Positions 40,366 through 51,758 of a DNA stretch of 64,000 nucleotides are shown one piece after another. How positions within the stretch are numbered: the first letter of the stretch is position 1; each line of letters starts with the position of its first letter. The notes under the pieces are model-generated. The model was not told the DNA's origin and ran no database searches. It saw only the letters and a program-made list of their open reading frames with translations. This DNA comes from Centropus unirufus. Lineage: Eukaryota; Chordata; Aves; Cuculiformes; Centropidae. The stretch is taken from NCBI GenBank assembly GCA_013397695.1, contig VYZI01000029.1, positions 911,794 to 975,793 on the forward strand. The letters run 5' to 3'. The position numbers and the translations under genes are program-made.

Positions 40366-40378
40366 GGGGGGGGGGGGG
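40366..40378 (+). repeat. Poly-G run (13 G)
   Basis: Thirteen consecutive G within the CpG-elevated shore 600 bases downstream of the beta exon. It is prone to length error in assembly. Confidence 0.9.
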
Positions 40379-43300
40379 TTTCACATGCGTGTGCGGCAGC
40401 TGCAGGATCCTGGATTGCGATATTAAAAACTTAATGCCGCGTGCATTGACCTTCGTGCATTTTACTTGAGGAAGCCACGCATGACTCGGTGAGGTGCGAG
40501 AGCTACCACCATAAACTAACCTGGCTTTCTGAAGAAGTAACAGTATTTGGAGGAGCAAAGAATTAAAAGGGAAAAACATCAGCTTGCATTGCTGGTTTTT
40601 GCACAAACTGGTGTCTTTCCCAGGGAAACGAAGCGGCACTATGAATTTAAAGTAAACAAAACTCTGAAAGCACTTTTTTCCTAAAGATAATTGATTTGCA
40701 TCAGCATTTCTCTCAGATAGATGACGTGTCTTTAGCAATCTAAGATTTTATTTTTTTTTATTAATATCATTATTTACTTGCTTATATTTTATTTACTAGA
40801 ACTAGTGAATAAATTCAACAAATAGGAGTTTATTAATGCAAAATACTTCAGCTTTACGATAGTTTTTGACAACAAAGCCTGTAGAAGTCCAGCTCCATTT
40901 GTCGCTGACCCTGGGCAGGACTGTACGTGATTTGAATCAGTTAGTAGGGGAGGAGATATCCTACTGCTGTTTACAATGGGGTTTTCATTAAACTTGATGT
41001 TTAATGAGCTTATCACATGCTGAGTCTTTTTCCTCAAGGGTTCTCTATTTTTTTTTTTGTAAATTTCCTTTTATTGTTACTAATTAAAGATTAAACTGTT
41101 TTTCTAAAGCAATCTCTTTATGGCGCTGCGCAGTTTGATCATTTGATGTTTTCCTTCTTTAATAAATCTTATGAAAACGTGGGTTTTCACTGCGGCACAA
41201 CTGCTTCTGTAGTACGTTTTGTCAGAACTGCGTCCTGCTCGTAGTACAAGATTCTGTTTCTTTGAAGGGACAGAGAACCTCTCTTTATTGGTATGTGCGA
41301 CTGTCTTATGCTATCGTCTGCCTAATTCTTGCAGATGCAGCTGCATCTCCTTTGTGGTGAGTTTGTCTATGATACTTATGTTAATCTTTAGGCATACATT
41401 TTAATAAGGAATTTTTTCAATCTGTTTTCATGGTGTTTTCATTAATCATTAGGAGTTCTCAAAATTGTCCGAACATTTACTGACCTGTATTGCTTATTCC
41501 ATCCTCGTTCCTAGCTGAACAGATTTATTTTTCTCAAATATCTGGGCGCTCGGGTTGCATCTGTCTCATGCTTGGTGTATACATTTTATTTTAAGAAGCG
41601 GAACCGAGTCACTGAACATGAGACATGGACAGCATGGGTAACCATGAAATTTCATAAATATTTGTAGCATCCTGGTTTGGTTCCCAAGCAGAACAGCTGG
41701 GCTGGTTTGAGAGCAGCTTATTATTGTGAGTTCATTTAATGAGGAATCTTTAACTACAGTAACTGTATATCCAAGCTATGACTAATGACCCTTCTTGTTT
41801 GAAAACAAACAAGCACCAAAACAGTTTTAGAACAACTTTTTTTTTTTAAAAAAAGATATTTTTAGTGTTTTTTCTTGAAAAATTTAAATGAATGAAACGT
41901 ATAACTTCTCTTAATGGAATTTAAGAAGTTGGTTTGTAGACTGGAGCAGAAAAGTCCAGCTAAAACAAAATCTTCTGAAAGAAAAAGATTTGTGAGGAAT
42001 GTTAGAGCATCACAGTAGAAATGATTGTGCTTTCTTTTAAGTTACTTTCATATGAGTTTATGTACAATGTCCTTTTCTGGGTCTGTTGCTTTTGCTTTCT
42101 TAAGGAGTTCTAAGACATAAAAAAATTGCAGCTATTCTTCAGTGTTTTCCTTTTTTTCTATTTTTAAAAATGGACACAAAAGTATGTGAAATTTTTTAAC
42201 TTAACTCTTCGGTTGCTAGCCAATTACCAGAGAACATAATGGTATGTGTTTTCAGTGCTTTGAAAGAACAGGATTTGAAAGCCCAAGGATTTTGTTTATG
42301 CATTATGAAATTTAGTATGCAAAAATGTCTGTAAACCCTCCCTCGTTATTTAATAATGCTGAAAGAAGCCCCTCCCCACAATTAGCAAGTCAGTCCTCAG
42401 AAATAATTGAATGAATAGAATGGGGGAGGAAGTAGTATATGCTTTCTGTGAAAGCTGTATTTGTACACTGAAGTGGAAACAAATATTGTTGAATAGTAGG
42501 GAACGGAAGAATTTGTTAAATATATTGTCATGAAGCAGCAGTACCACAAACTCAAAACCTTGTTGTGGAAAAAAAAAAAAGTCGTTAAAAGGGTAACACC
42601 TTGAGATATTTCTACTTAATTTTGTTACGGCAGGGTGGAGTGTTTGTTTGATTTATTAAAACCCGCCCCAAAATGTGTGGTCAAAAGAAATAGGATTTGT
42701 GTTTATACTATCTTAAACTCCGCAATGAAAACCTAAAGGCATGGCTTGCCTTTTTTGAGTTGTGAAGGTATTCCATTTAATTAATAATTCCAAATAGCTA
42801 CTTCACACTAAATGAATCTGTTCAATGTACGTTTTTCATAGATGTTGTCATTTCAGACTATTTTGTTCAAATTACTGCTGCTCCATTTTCATTAGTTTTT
42901 ACCTCTCCTTGATTTTGCTATTAAACATTTTTACTAAAAATTAGAACTGTGTAGTTGAGGCAAAACTGCATTTAAAAAAATAAAAGCTTAGTATATCGTG
43001 GGCACTGGGTTCAAATTAATTTTTAAAATTGCCTTCTCTTATTTCAGTGTTGTGTGAGTTTTAGAGCAGGAGATATATTTTTAATTTATTTTTTTTTTTT
43101 TTTACAAGTTGTGTTCTCCACAAATCTAGATACAAAGGAGAGGCAAATGATTGTAAAATACCCTTTTGGCCTTATGGCTTTGGCATTCATTTACGCTCAT
43201 GCAGACCTACTGAGAGTATTGTGTATGTGACCGAAAGCACGATTTGGCCCTAAATTCTTAAGCATTGAATAAATGAAAACAGCACAAAGCCCTCTGGAGC

Positions 43301-45744
43301 CATTCAGTGGCCAGTGAAACTTGCAAGACGGGTGCAAAGGGGTGTGTGACATCCATCTGAGAGATCGAGAATGTAGGGAATTCATGGAAAAAATCCAGTG
43401 CTGTGCTGCAAATCCTGAGGGGGAAAAGTCAATCAGCTCCAGATGTTGACATGGTTGACTGGGAGCACATGAAGTGCTGTGGATTTAACTCTTACAGCCA
43501 GAGTACTTTTTTTTTTTTTTAACACTGGCATCTACCAGAAGAGAAAAACATTTTCTCTTCCAGAGACAGGTGAGGTGATGGGAGCAGTTAAGTTGTACTA
43601 CCAACGGTTGGCTATCAGCCTACTAAAAGAGAACTGATATTTATTAATTTTTAATTTTTAATGGGATAAGGCAGCAATTTAGTAATTCTGACAAAAACCC
43701 ACCGTTTTCCAGCATCTGATTGGTATGCTTCTGTAAAACAAAATTCCTTACTATGGACTAAACTACCTATGAAATAGTAAAATCAAGCACTTTTGGTTCC
43801 TTACGACAGTCGATCTCATACGTTTCTCTCATAATAAAACAAAACACTTGCAGTTATTAAAACACAAGCAGCTCCTTGACTCAATTAAAAATCTTTGCCA
43901 GCTTAATGCATATATAAACAATTATAATAGAATTTCGGCTTTAGTTCTTAGCCACAATGGATTTAAATAGAAAAGTGGATTGATTTTATGATATGACCAA
44001 TGATTTTGTCACTGCCTCTGGATGTATTTTTTATTGTACTGGTTTCCTTGATTATCCTGTAGCTGGTGAAGCACAGCGCTACTCTGGACAGACCAAAAGA
44101 AATTGTATTCATAGTAGTGCTTTACTAATTTGTTCTTTCTGGGAGGTATTTCAATGAGGCTCTCCTGTATTTCTTCAAGATGCTTTCAAATTCTGTGAAT
44201 TAATTCAGAAAGTGCTTGTTGGCTTGCCAAAATACCTATGGCAGTGACACACTACAGTCCTCTGAACAACAATACCTTGTTTAAATAACTTCCAAAGCTT
44301 TCAAAGTGGAGTCACTCATGGTTTACTTTGCATTGAGAAGTGCACTAAGAACGTTTGGACACCAAGAATGTCCTTAAAGAAAAACGTCATTAAAGAATCG
44401 GCCTGCTAAATGTAAGGCTCCGCATGTACAGTTGGCTTCTCGGATCTTCTATTTCTTCTCTGACCCATTTTTTCCAGAAAGGAAAATGCTGTTAGGCTAT
44501 ATCTTGTGGAAGTACCACTTGGACATATGTTGCACTGCAGGCTTGTCCCACAGCAGTGGCAGCCTCCTGGCACCTGGCAGGCAAACTGCCTGGCTGACAT
44601 CTCTCTCCTCAAATGCTGAAGGCATCAGAAATTCAGTTCAAAAGACTCTTCCAGGGATTTAAATGGGAAAGAAGCAGACAAAGTAGAGACTGGGAGCAAC
44701 AGCAGCAGGTCACTTAACAGCGTTACTTTGGGATTGAGATGCATTCTGGATGGGTTAAATGCTTTTTCTTGTGGATTTGGAGTAGCGCCTGTACTAAGTC
44801 CACAAGTATACCCACTGTGTGCTACCAGGGAGTGATGGAAATGTGACCTGTGTAGCATAGTTGCGACTTCTCAGACTGTTATTAAAAATAGGGGTTTGAT
44901 CAGTCAATGTTTTTCTTAGTTTTTTTTGCTTTTGCGATTTATTCAATGAAGTATTGCAAGGTAGCAACGTTTGCTGGACTCACAAGGAAGACCTGTTACT
45001 GTCAACCTGAGTAAACAGTTTTGAAAGCCTATCGCTGTGCTCTGAACTGTGTTTCTGTAAACTGTTTCTGTTTTGTAAACTACTTTTATAATTACATTTG
45101 CTGTCTTGATACATACCCATACAGCAGATTTTCTGATAGGTATTCAGCTCTTTTCACCTGCAAAGCCTTAGGATGTTATGAACACATCAATTTATAGTTA
45201 GAATGTGTCATTCCCCTCTTGCAGTAAACTTGTTGACTTGTAGACCATGGAAATTCCTCTTGAACACAACATTTGTCTTCTTGGAATAATAAAAAAAATA
45301 AATGCAGCCCTAATTGCAACTTTTTTTTTTTTAAAAAAAAAATTTTCAGGATTGTCAAAATAGTAACCATGCATTCCCAGGGCCTGGAAAGGGGAACCCT
45401 CAGAAAGCTGTGTCTCTAGCTGCCCACCAGTTGCCTGCAGTGAGTCGCAAATGTCTTTTGAACTCCCCTCTGCTCCTACAGCCTTCCACCTTCTGATGAA
45501 ATTACTTGGTTTAAAACAGAGATGTTCAAAGTGTTCGAGTTAGGGTGTTATCAGAGGTTAGACTTTTGAGTGAGTTAACAAGTAACAATTAAAGGAAATA
45601 ATTTAAAATTGTCAGATAAAGGGAAAAAAGAGAAGCTTTGCATATGTCAATTGTAAAACAACAACCAGTAGACTGTTGATAGTGAATATAAGCATAATTT
45701 GTCCTCTATTATAAGTGGTTTATGCTTGTAGATTTAGTTTTGGG

Positions 45745-46103
45745 CTGCAAGAACTGTAACCAGTAAGTTGAGGGAGGTGGTTCTGCCCTTCTAGTCCACT
45801 CTCATGGCATTCTGCATTCAGTTCCAGAGTCCTCAGCACAGAAAGGACATGGATCTGTTGGAGTGAGTCCAGAGGAGGGCCATTAAGATGATCAGAGGGC
45901 TGGAGCACCTCCCCTCTGAGGACAGGCTAATAGAGTTGGGATTGGTCAGCCTGGAGAAGAGAAGTTTCTGGGGAGCCTTATAGCAGCCTTGCAGTACTTA
46001 AAGGGGGCTACAGGAAACCTGGGGAGGATCTCTTTATCAACAAGTGCTGTGATAGGATGAGGAGTAAAGTTTGTAAACTGAAAGAGGGGACATTTAATAG
46101 ATA
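45745..46103 (+). mobile_element. CR1 LINE fragment (truncated at both ends)
   Basis: The sequence contains hallmark CR1 stretches in order: GGAGGTGGTTCTGCCC, AGTCCTCAGCAC, GTCCAGAGGAGGGCCA, GATGATCAGAGGGCTGGAGC, CAGCCTGGAGAAGAGAAG, CCTTATAGCAGCC, and AAACTGAAAGAGGGGACATTTA. These belong to the 3' part of CR1, sense on the + strand. The downstream 3' terminal part with its short tail repeat is missing, and no open reverse-transcriptase frame remains. Divergence from the consensus I remember suggests an old copy. Boundaries are good to about 20 bases. Confidence 0.93.
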
Positions 46104-47125
46104 ATCTTCACATGTCCTGTTTTTCGCTAGGCATGTTCATCACACACTTACTACTATTATAAACATTTTCACTATAGGCAACAGACAGTTTAACTGCTTA
46201 TTTTTTGTATTTAAACGGCAGAGCTTAAAGGCTTAATGTCCTTGTTCCTGTCTACCTTTTGCATCCAAAGTTACTTGTTCAGGATATGGGGAGCTTCCAA
46301 TTTTGTGCTCTAAACTGGATGTGTGCTGGCTTCTCATCTGCTGTGTTTCAGACGATTTAATGTATGTGTCAGCCTGCGAATGCAGGCAGCCCATGGCCAG
46401 AGGGAGCAATAAGACTTAAATTGTCCCGGCAATACTGAAAGGATGGTTCAGTGTCCTGAAGATAAAACTGAAATGGTCTCCAGGAAGAGATAATGGAAAG
46501 AGGCTTGTGAGCAGTGAAGGGTCAGATTTTTCCTGCTTGTGTAGTAACTATTTCTTGATTTTAGGCAATGTGGAATTGCTGTAGATGAGGTTTCTGTCTG
46601 GCCATAGTGGTGATGTGAGACCTGGGGTAATTCTGAGAATCATGGTCTTTAAAACAAGTACATTGTAATGGGGGTTATAGGTTTTCCAAAAAAAGATGTT
46701 TCCTCTGAACTTTTCCACATCTTATTATTCGCTTGGGACAGAGCTGTAAAATTAGCTTTTCTTTTCTTGTCATCATTTTAGAACATACTTCTCTTTTTTT
46801 TTTTTTCTTTTAATGTCTTTTTCCTCAAAGGTCTCCTTGCATGGAAGGGAGTAATTTCTTCAGGAGTAATTGCAAATGTTCTGTGGATAGGATAGAAATA
46901 AATTATTTTTTCTCACATAAGTTTGTCTTATAATAAAAAAACCCAAACCTCAAAAAAAACCGTAGCACCTCAAATCGGCAAAAGAGGGAAAGAGAATAAA
47001 AGGATGTAAGCTCAAAAGGTGCATTTGCAAATAAACTTTGGGAAGAACTATGCAATGATATGAGGAAGAAAAGGAATTGCAATGATCTTTGAACAGAACA
47101 TTTCTGTTTAGGGAAGTCTAATAAA

Positions 47126-47193
47126 NNNNNNNNNNNNNNNNNNNNNNNNNNNNNNNNNNNNNNNNNNNNNNNNNNNNNNNNNNNNNNNNNNNN
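47126..47193. other. Assembly gap (68 N)
   Basis: Undetermined bases end 29 bases upstream of the main coding exon. The exon itself is uninterrupted. Confidence 0.99.
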
Positions 47194-47222
47194 GGAACTA
47201 ACTTTTTTTTTCTTTTAAACAG

Positions 47223-50200
47223 TTGGACAGACAGAACATTCCAGTGTGACTTTAAAGGAAGACACTGAAGCTATGGAGACAAGTCCATCTGATTCAAATG
47301 CCAAGGATGGTGTAGATGCTGAGAAAGAAGATGCTAATACAGTTAAACAGTTGCCATCTTTGGAAGAAGACTCGGAAGACCCTGACCATGCATCTGAGCC
47401 ACAGTCTTACGATCTAGGTTTTAAAAAGGTTTTTAAATTTGTTGGATTCAGATTCACAGTGAAGAAGGAAAAGACTGGAAAATCTGAACCAGTTCAACTG
47501 CTTACTGTAAAAAAAGACACACAAGACCCTGAAGGAGCTGATGATCAAAAAGAAGTCAGCTTGGAAGAAACAGCAGCAATGCCTGAGAATGCACTCTCTG
47601 CAGGAGACGACACCAAAGACACACTGAGAAATGAAAAAACAGAAGACGAATCTCCTAAAACACCAGAAGAAAACGAGATTTCTTCTCAGTCAGCTGCCTT
47701 AGCCACTGACACTGCATCATCATTCAGAAAATTTTTCACTCAGGGATGGACTGGATTTAGAAAAAAGAAGAGTTTTAGGAAGCCTAAAGAAGATGAACTA
47801 CAGTCTCCTACGAAGGAAGAGGAGCAAGGAAAAGAGGGGGCAACATTAACCACTGAAACAAGTGAAAAGGTGGAGAAGTCTGACTTGGAGAAGCAAGATG
47901 AAGAGAAAGATGTGACAGCGGTAACTATCAAGGCACAGGAGGAGGAGCAAACTGAAGGTGAAAAGCAGGAGTCAAAAAAGACTGTGGCAGCCATAGGAGT
48001 TGAAGCATGTGAGAAGGAAGAGCAAATCAAGCCTGATGAGCAGGGACAAAAAGACAATGTAGGAGCAGCAGTTGTTAAAGAAAGTGTGAAGGATGAAGTT
48101 GCTGAGGATGATGATCAAGAAAGGAAATTGGTGGAAGTCTCAGAAGATCTTGGTGAAAAGGAAGAAAAAACTGAAGGAGAGAAAGGAAGTGAGGCAACAG
48201 AGAAACCACTAGAAACAAGGGCCGTGGTACCTGTTGCCGCTGATGGTGTAAATGGAGAATTGAAAACATCCTCAGAAGCCCTACCTGTGGGAGAAAAAAC
48301 AGAACCAACTGGAGTCAAGTGTGAAACAGAGCATGGAACTGAAATATCCCCTGAACTCCACGCAGGATCTCAGGCAATTGAAAATTCTAGTGAACAACTT
48401 AAAAAATCAGAAGGAATAGAAGTAAATAAAACTGCTCCACCGGCGAAAGAAACATTTGATGAAGAAACAGAGGAAGCAGAATTAAAAATTTCACCCGCGT
48501 CAGAAGACATCGCTGCAAAGTTGGACACACAAGGAGAAGCTCTAGAGAGAACCACAGAGAAGAAAGAAAGCAAAGAACATGAGACAGAACCGGCTCTGGA
48601 TGCTCCTGGATTGAAGTCCGTTTCCAGTTTTGAGCGTTCAGTTGACACAGAGGATGACCAACAGCAAGGCAAACCCACTGATGAAGGCGTAGAAGGAAAA
48701 AGCGGCATAGTCTTCACTGATACTATCAAACCAGATGAAATAACTCCTGAAGAGGCAGCTGGAAAGAGGCCCCCGGAAGGTATCACAAATGAAGTTGAAC
48801 TGCTATCTTCTCAAGAAAAAGCTAAATTACAAGGCAGCCCTTTAAAGAAACTCTTTACAGGTACTGGATTAAAAAAACTGTCTGGGAAGAAGCATAAAGG
48901 CAAAAGAGAAGAATCTAAGTTAGGAGAGCAGGGCGAACCAATTCAGCACTTATCAGATTCCCCAGATAGCCCAGAGGAACAAAAGGGAGAGAGTTCTGCT
49001 TCTTCTCCTGAGGAGATAAATGAAATTCCTTCTTTAGAAAAATCTGTAGATGGAATCCAGGTCACTGAAAATGAAGATGCTGCAATTTCAGATGCAGAGC
49101 GAAAAAGAGAAAGTGTCACACCCTGGGCATCATTTAAAAAGATGGTGACTCCCAAGAAACGTGTCAGAAGACCTTCTGAAAGTGACAAAGAAGAAGAAAT
49201 TGATAAGACAAAGAGTGCTGCTGTGCCTGCAACTGAAAGTGCTGTTGATGAAAATCAAGGAGAAGTAAAAGAAAATGGAATGGACCAGAAACCAGAGAAA
49301 GCCCCAGAAGAACCCAAAAGAAAGGTTGACACTTCTGTGTCCTGGGAAGCTTTTATATGTGTTGGTTCCTCAAAGAAAAGAGCCAGGAAATCATCATCAT
49401 CTGATGAAGAAACTGAACATAAACTTGGTCAAGAAAGCCAAAAAGCAGAAGAATCTGGACAGAGCAAAGAAACAGCAACAGATGCAATCCTTACTAGCTC
49501 TCAGGAGAGTGATCAAGGACAAGGGAATTCTTCCCCAGAACAAGCTGGAAGCCCATCTGAAGGTGAAGGTATTTCAACATGGGAATCATTTAAAAGGTTA
49601 GTCACGCCAAGAAGGAAATCCAAAACCAGAATGGAAGAAAGAAGTGAAGACTCTGTTGTGGGATCCAGTCTGGAGCATTCAACATCAGATGGTGAGCCTG
49701 GAAAAGATGAATCGTGGGTTCCATTTAGAAAACTGATGCCTGGGCGTAGGAAGAAAAAGTCAGATGGGAAGCCAGAACCAACTCATCTTAAACAAGCAAG
49801 AGAAGACATGGCAGAAACAACTGAAGAAGATTCAGATATTCCAGCTGTTGTTCCTTTATCTGAATATGAAGCAGCAGAGCAAGAGAAAATTGAAGCGCAA
49901 CGAGCAAAAGAGGCTGAAGCAATGAGAGAACAAACCTCAGAGGCGGAGAGAGCAGAAAAATTAGAGGAGACCCTAAGAATTGAGCAAGTACAGGAAGGGT
50001 TAGTGCATGCAGTTACTGTTACTGTTGTGGAAGGGGAAAGAGCTGTTACCAGTATTGAAGAACGGTCACCATCCTGGATATCTGCTGCGTTGACAGAGTG
50101 CATTGAGCAGGCAAAAGAAGAGGAAGAGAAAGAAACTGAGAAAACATTTGAATCGGGTGTTATTGTGGAAGAAGCTGTGGTAGCTCCTAAAACAGTGCCA

Positions 50201-51025
50201 GAGGGGAGAAAGGATGTAAGTGATGACACCACAGCAAGTGAGCCAGAGCTAACCTCAGAAGCAGTGACAGCTCTGGAGGAGACTGCAGAAGAAATAATGG
50301 AAATGTCCCTTGCTGAGGAAACAACTGAGATGGTTTCTGCAGTTTCACAGTTGCCAGAAACCCCAGATACTACGGAGGAAGTTACACCTGTACAAGAAGT
50401 AGAGGCCACTGAACAAAATTTGAAAGAATTGGACAAGCAGACACAAAAAGTTCTTCATGAAGTTGCTGAAAGAATGAAGTCAGCAGATATAGCCCAGCTG
50501 GTCAGTGAAAGAACCACGACAGAAACTGTAATTACAACAGTGCAAGGAACTGAGTCAGAAGTGAAAGATGATGCTAAAGATGGGAAAGTTGAAGGTCAAG
50601 AAACTATTTTGCATGAACAGTCCTTGAAAAAAGAACATGAAGAGGATGACCTCCAGGCCCTGGGAAGTGCAGGGGGCACTCGGGGCCAAACTGGAGTTGA
50701 AGAAAGTGCTCTACAGGAAGGTTCAGAGAGAAGTAAAATATCTGCAGTGACAAAAGAAAGCACTGAAGGATGTGAAAATGTAGATGTGTTGAGAGATGAA
50801 AGCCAGCGGCAGGCAAGTGAAGAACCAGTTGCAGAAGACCATGAAGAAGTATGTGAAGTTCAGAAGACAGTAGAGGAACCTTCTTCACAGGACAGAGACT
50901 TTCACAGTATCAAAGCAGCCACTCCCAAGGAAGAGCTGTTTGCAAAGCAGGAGCCTGCAGTACAAGAGAAGCTGCCCGTAACAGATTCGACAAGAGATGA
51001 ATGTATCCCAGAAGTGCAGACTGCA
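47223..51025 (+). CDS. AKAP12: AKAP12 common exon, first part (polybasic / WSK modules)
   Basis: This 3803-base exon encodes most of gravin, an acidic, Lys/Glu-rich, largely disordered scaffold. Modules in order (alpha numbering, approximate): GFKKVFKFVGFRFTVKK at 173-189, like a membrane/calmodulin-binding basic helix; FRKFFTQGWTGFRKKKSFRK near 273-292; PLKKLFTGTGLKKLSGKK near 645-665, the region that in SSeCKS contacts cyclin D and PKC; WASFKKMVTPKKRVRRPSES near 740-760; WEAFICVGSSKKRARKSSS near 812-832; WESFKRLVTPRRKSK near 892-906; and WVPFRKLMPGRRKKK near 938-952. The W-x-x-F-K repeats are WSK-type motifs, and Ser next to the basic clusters fits PKC phosphorylation. SPSWISA near 50,070 is another AKAP12 landmark. 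The acceptor is TTTTAAACAG|TT. The exon ends CTGCA|GTAAGT in phase 0; reading through meets a stop at 51,059, so splicing to 51,759 is expected. Confidence 0.97.
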
Positions 51026-51758
51026 GTAAGTATTACATACAGCACAAAGATTCATCTGTGAAAGAAAAATCCGAAGGGTTAGATATTATACATAGTTTAG
51101 AACCAGGTTTCAGCAATATTACTGTCAAGGACCTTTGTGCATCCTGAGACAACTGAAACTTGTTTCCAGTGAGACAGGCCTACAGTTGCTCCAAAGCAGC
51201 AGCCCCTGAGGCTTGTAAGCAGAGTGGGGTGGATGCAATTCCAGCAGAAATAGGGTGGGAGATGGTGTGTGTCTATTGGAAGGGGCTGGAACAATTGCTA
51301 TTAGGGCTTCTGCACAGTGCAGTGTGACCGAAGATCCTATATGAAAAAATGACACATATGGGATACATATGGTACGGTACACGGCAGATGGGATCTTCAG
51401 TTGTAAGCAGTGGTATCATTGTAGCTGAGGTACTTCTGCAAAGGGGAGAAAAGAAAGGACACATCTATTTCCAGCTTTAAATGTGCAGGACTCATTGTGG
51501 CTAACGGGTTCCTACCTTCTTCCCTCCCCTCCCCACCATCTTCCTGGCTGTCTTTGTTTCAAGTGCTGTTGGTTCTCCTTTGCTTTAGGCTGCCCTTCAT
51601 TTAATGAGCTGTCACCCACTAATCTCAGTGTCATCACCTCATGCTCTTTCATGTACTCCCATCCCCCAGGTCATTTCTTCTGATGCTTTTTCACCCAGAA
51701 TGCACCTGGTCACTCCCTGCTCGTACCCTTTTTCACAGCTCTGTTGCAATTTCCACAG
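51026..51758 (+). other. AKAP12: Intron splitting the AKAP12 main coding region (733 bp)
   Basis: The sequence starts GTAAGT and ends with a pyrimidine-rich tract and TTTCCACAG. It separates two phase-0 exons that read continuously as ...EVQTA|DETPALE.... All three + frames contain stops and composition changes from purine-rich coding to mixed DNA. Its length, 3x244+1, excludes silent retention in frame. As I recall, mammalian AKAP12 has no intron in this region. The first 100 bases hold a short hydrophilic open stretch in another frame. Confidence 0.85.

Larger units (their letters stand above)
37412..47222 (+). other. AKAP12: AKAP12 intron before the common exon, containing the beta promoter
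   Basis: For the alpha transcript this is one 9.8-kb intron (GTAAGT to TTTTAAACAG). The beta first exon and its CpG island lie inside it. The remaining sequence is AT-rich with poly-T runs and no recognised exon. It includes a CR1 fragment (45,745-46,103) and an assembly gap (47,126-47,193) that ends only 29 bases before the acceptor, so the branch point may fall within missing sequence. Confidence 0.9.

Noticed and set aside
40214..40738. 174-codon minus-strand frame downstream of the beta exon
   Set aside because: Mixed hydrophobic translation with no domain, no upstream exon and no promoter evidence on that strand.
49783..50436. 217-codon open frame on the minus strand inside the main AKAP12 exon
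   Set aside because: It is Ser/Val/Thr-rich, as expected from the complement of Glu/Thr/Lys-rich codons, and has no recognisable domain. Shadow of the real gene; several similar antisense frames lie at 47,740-48,786.
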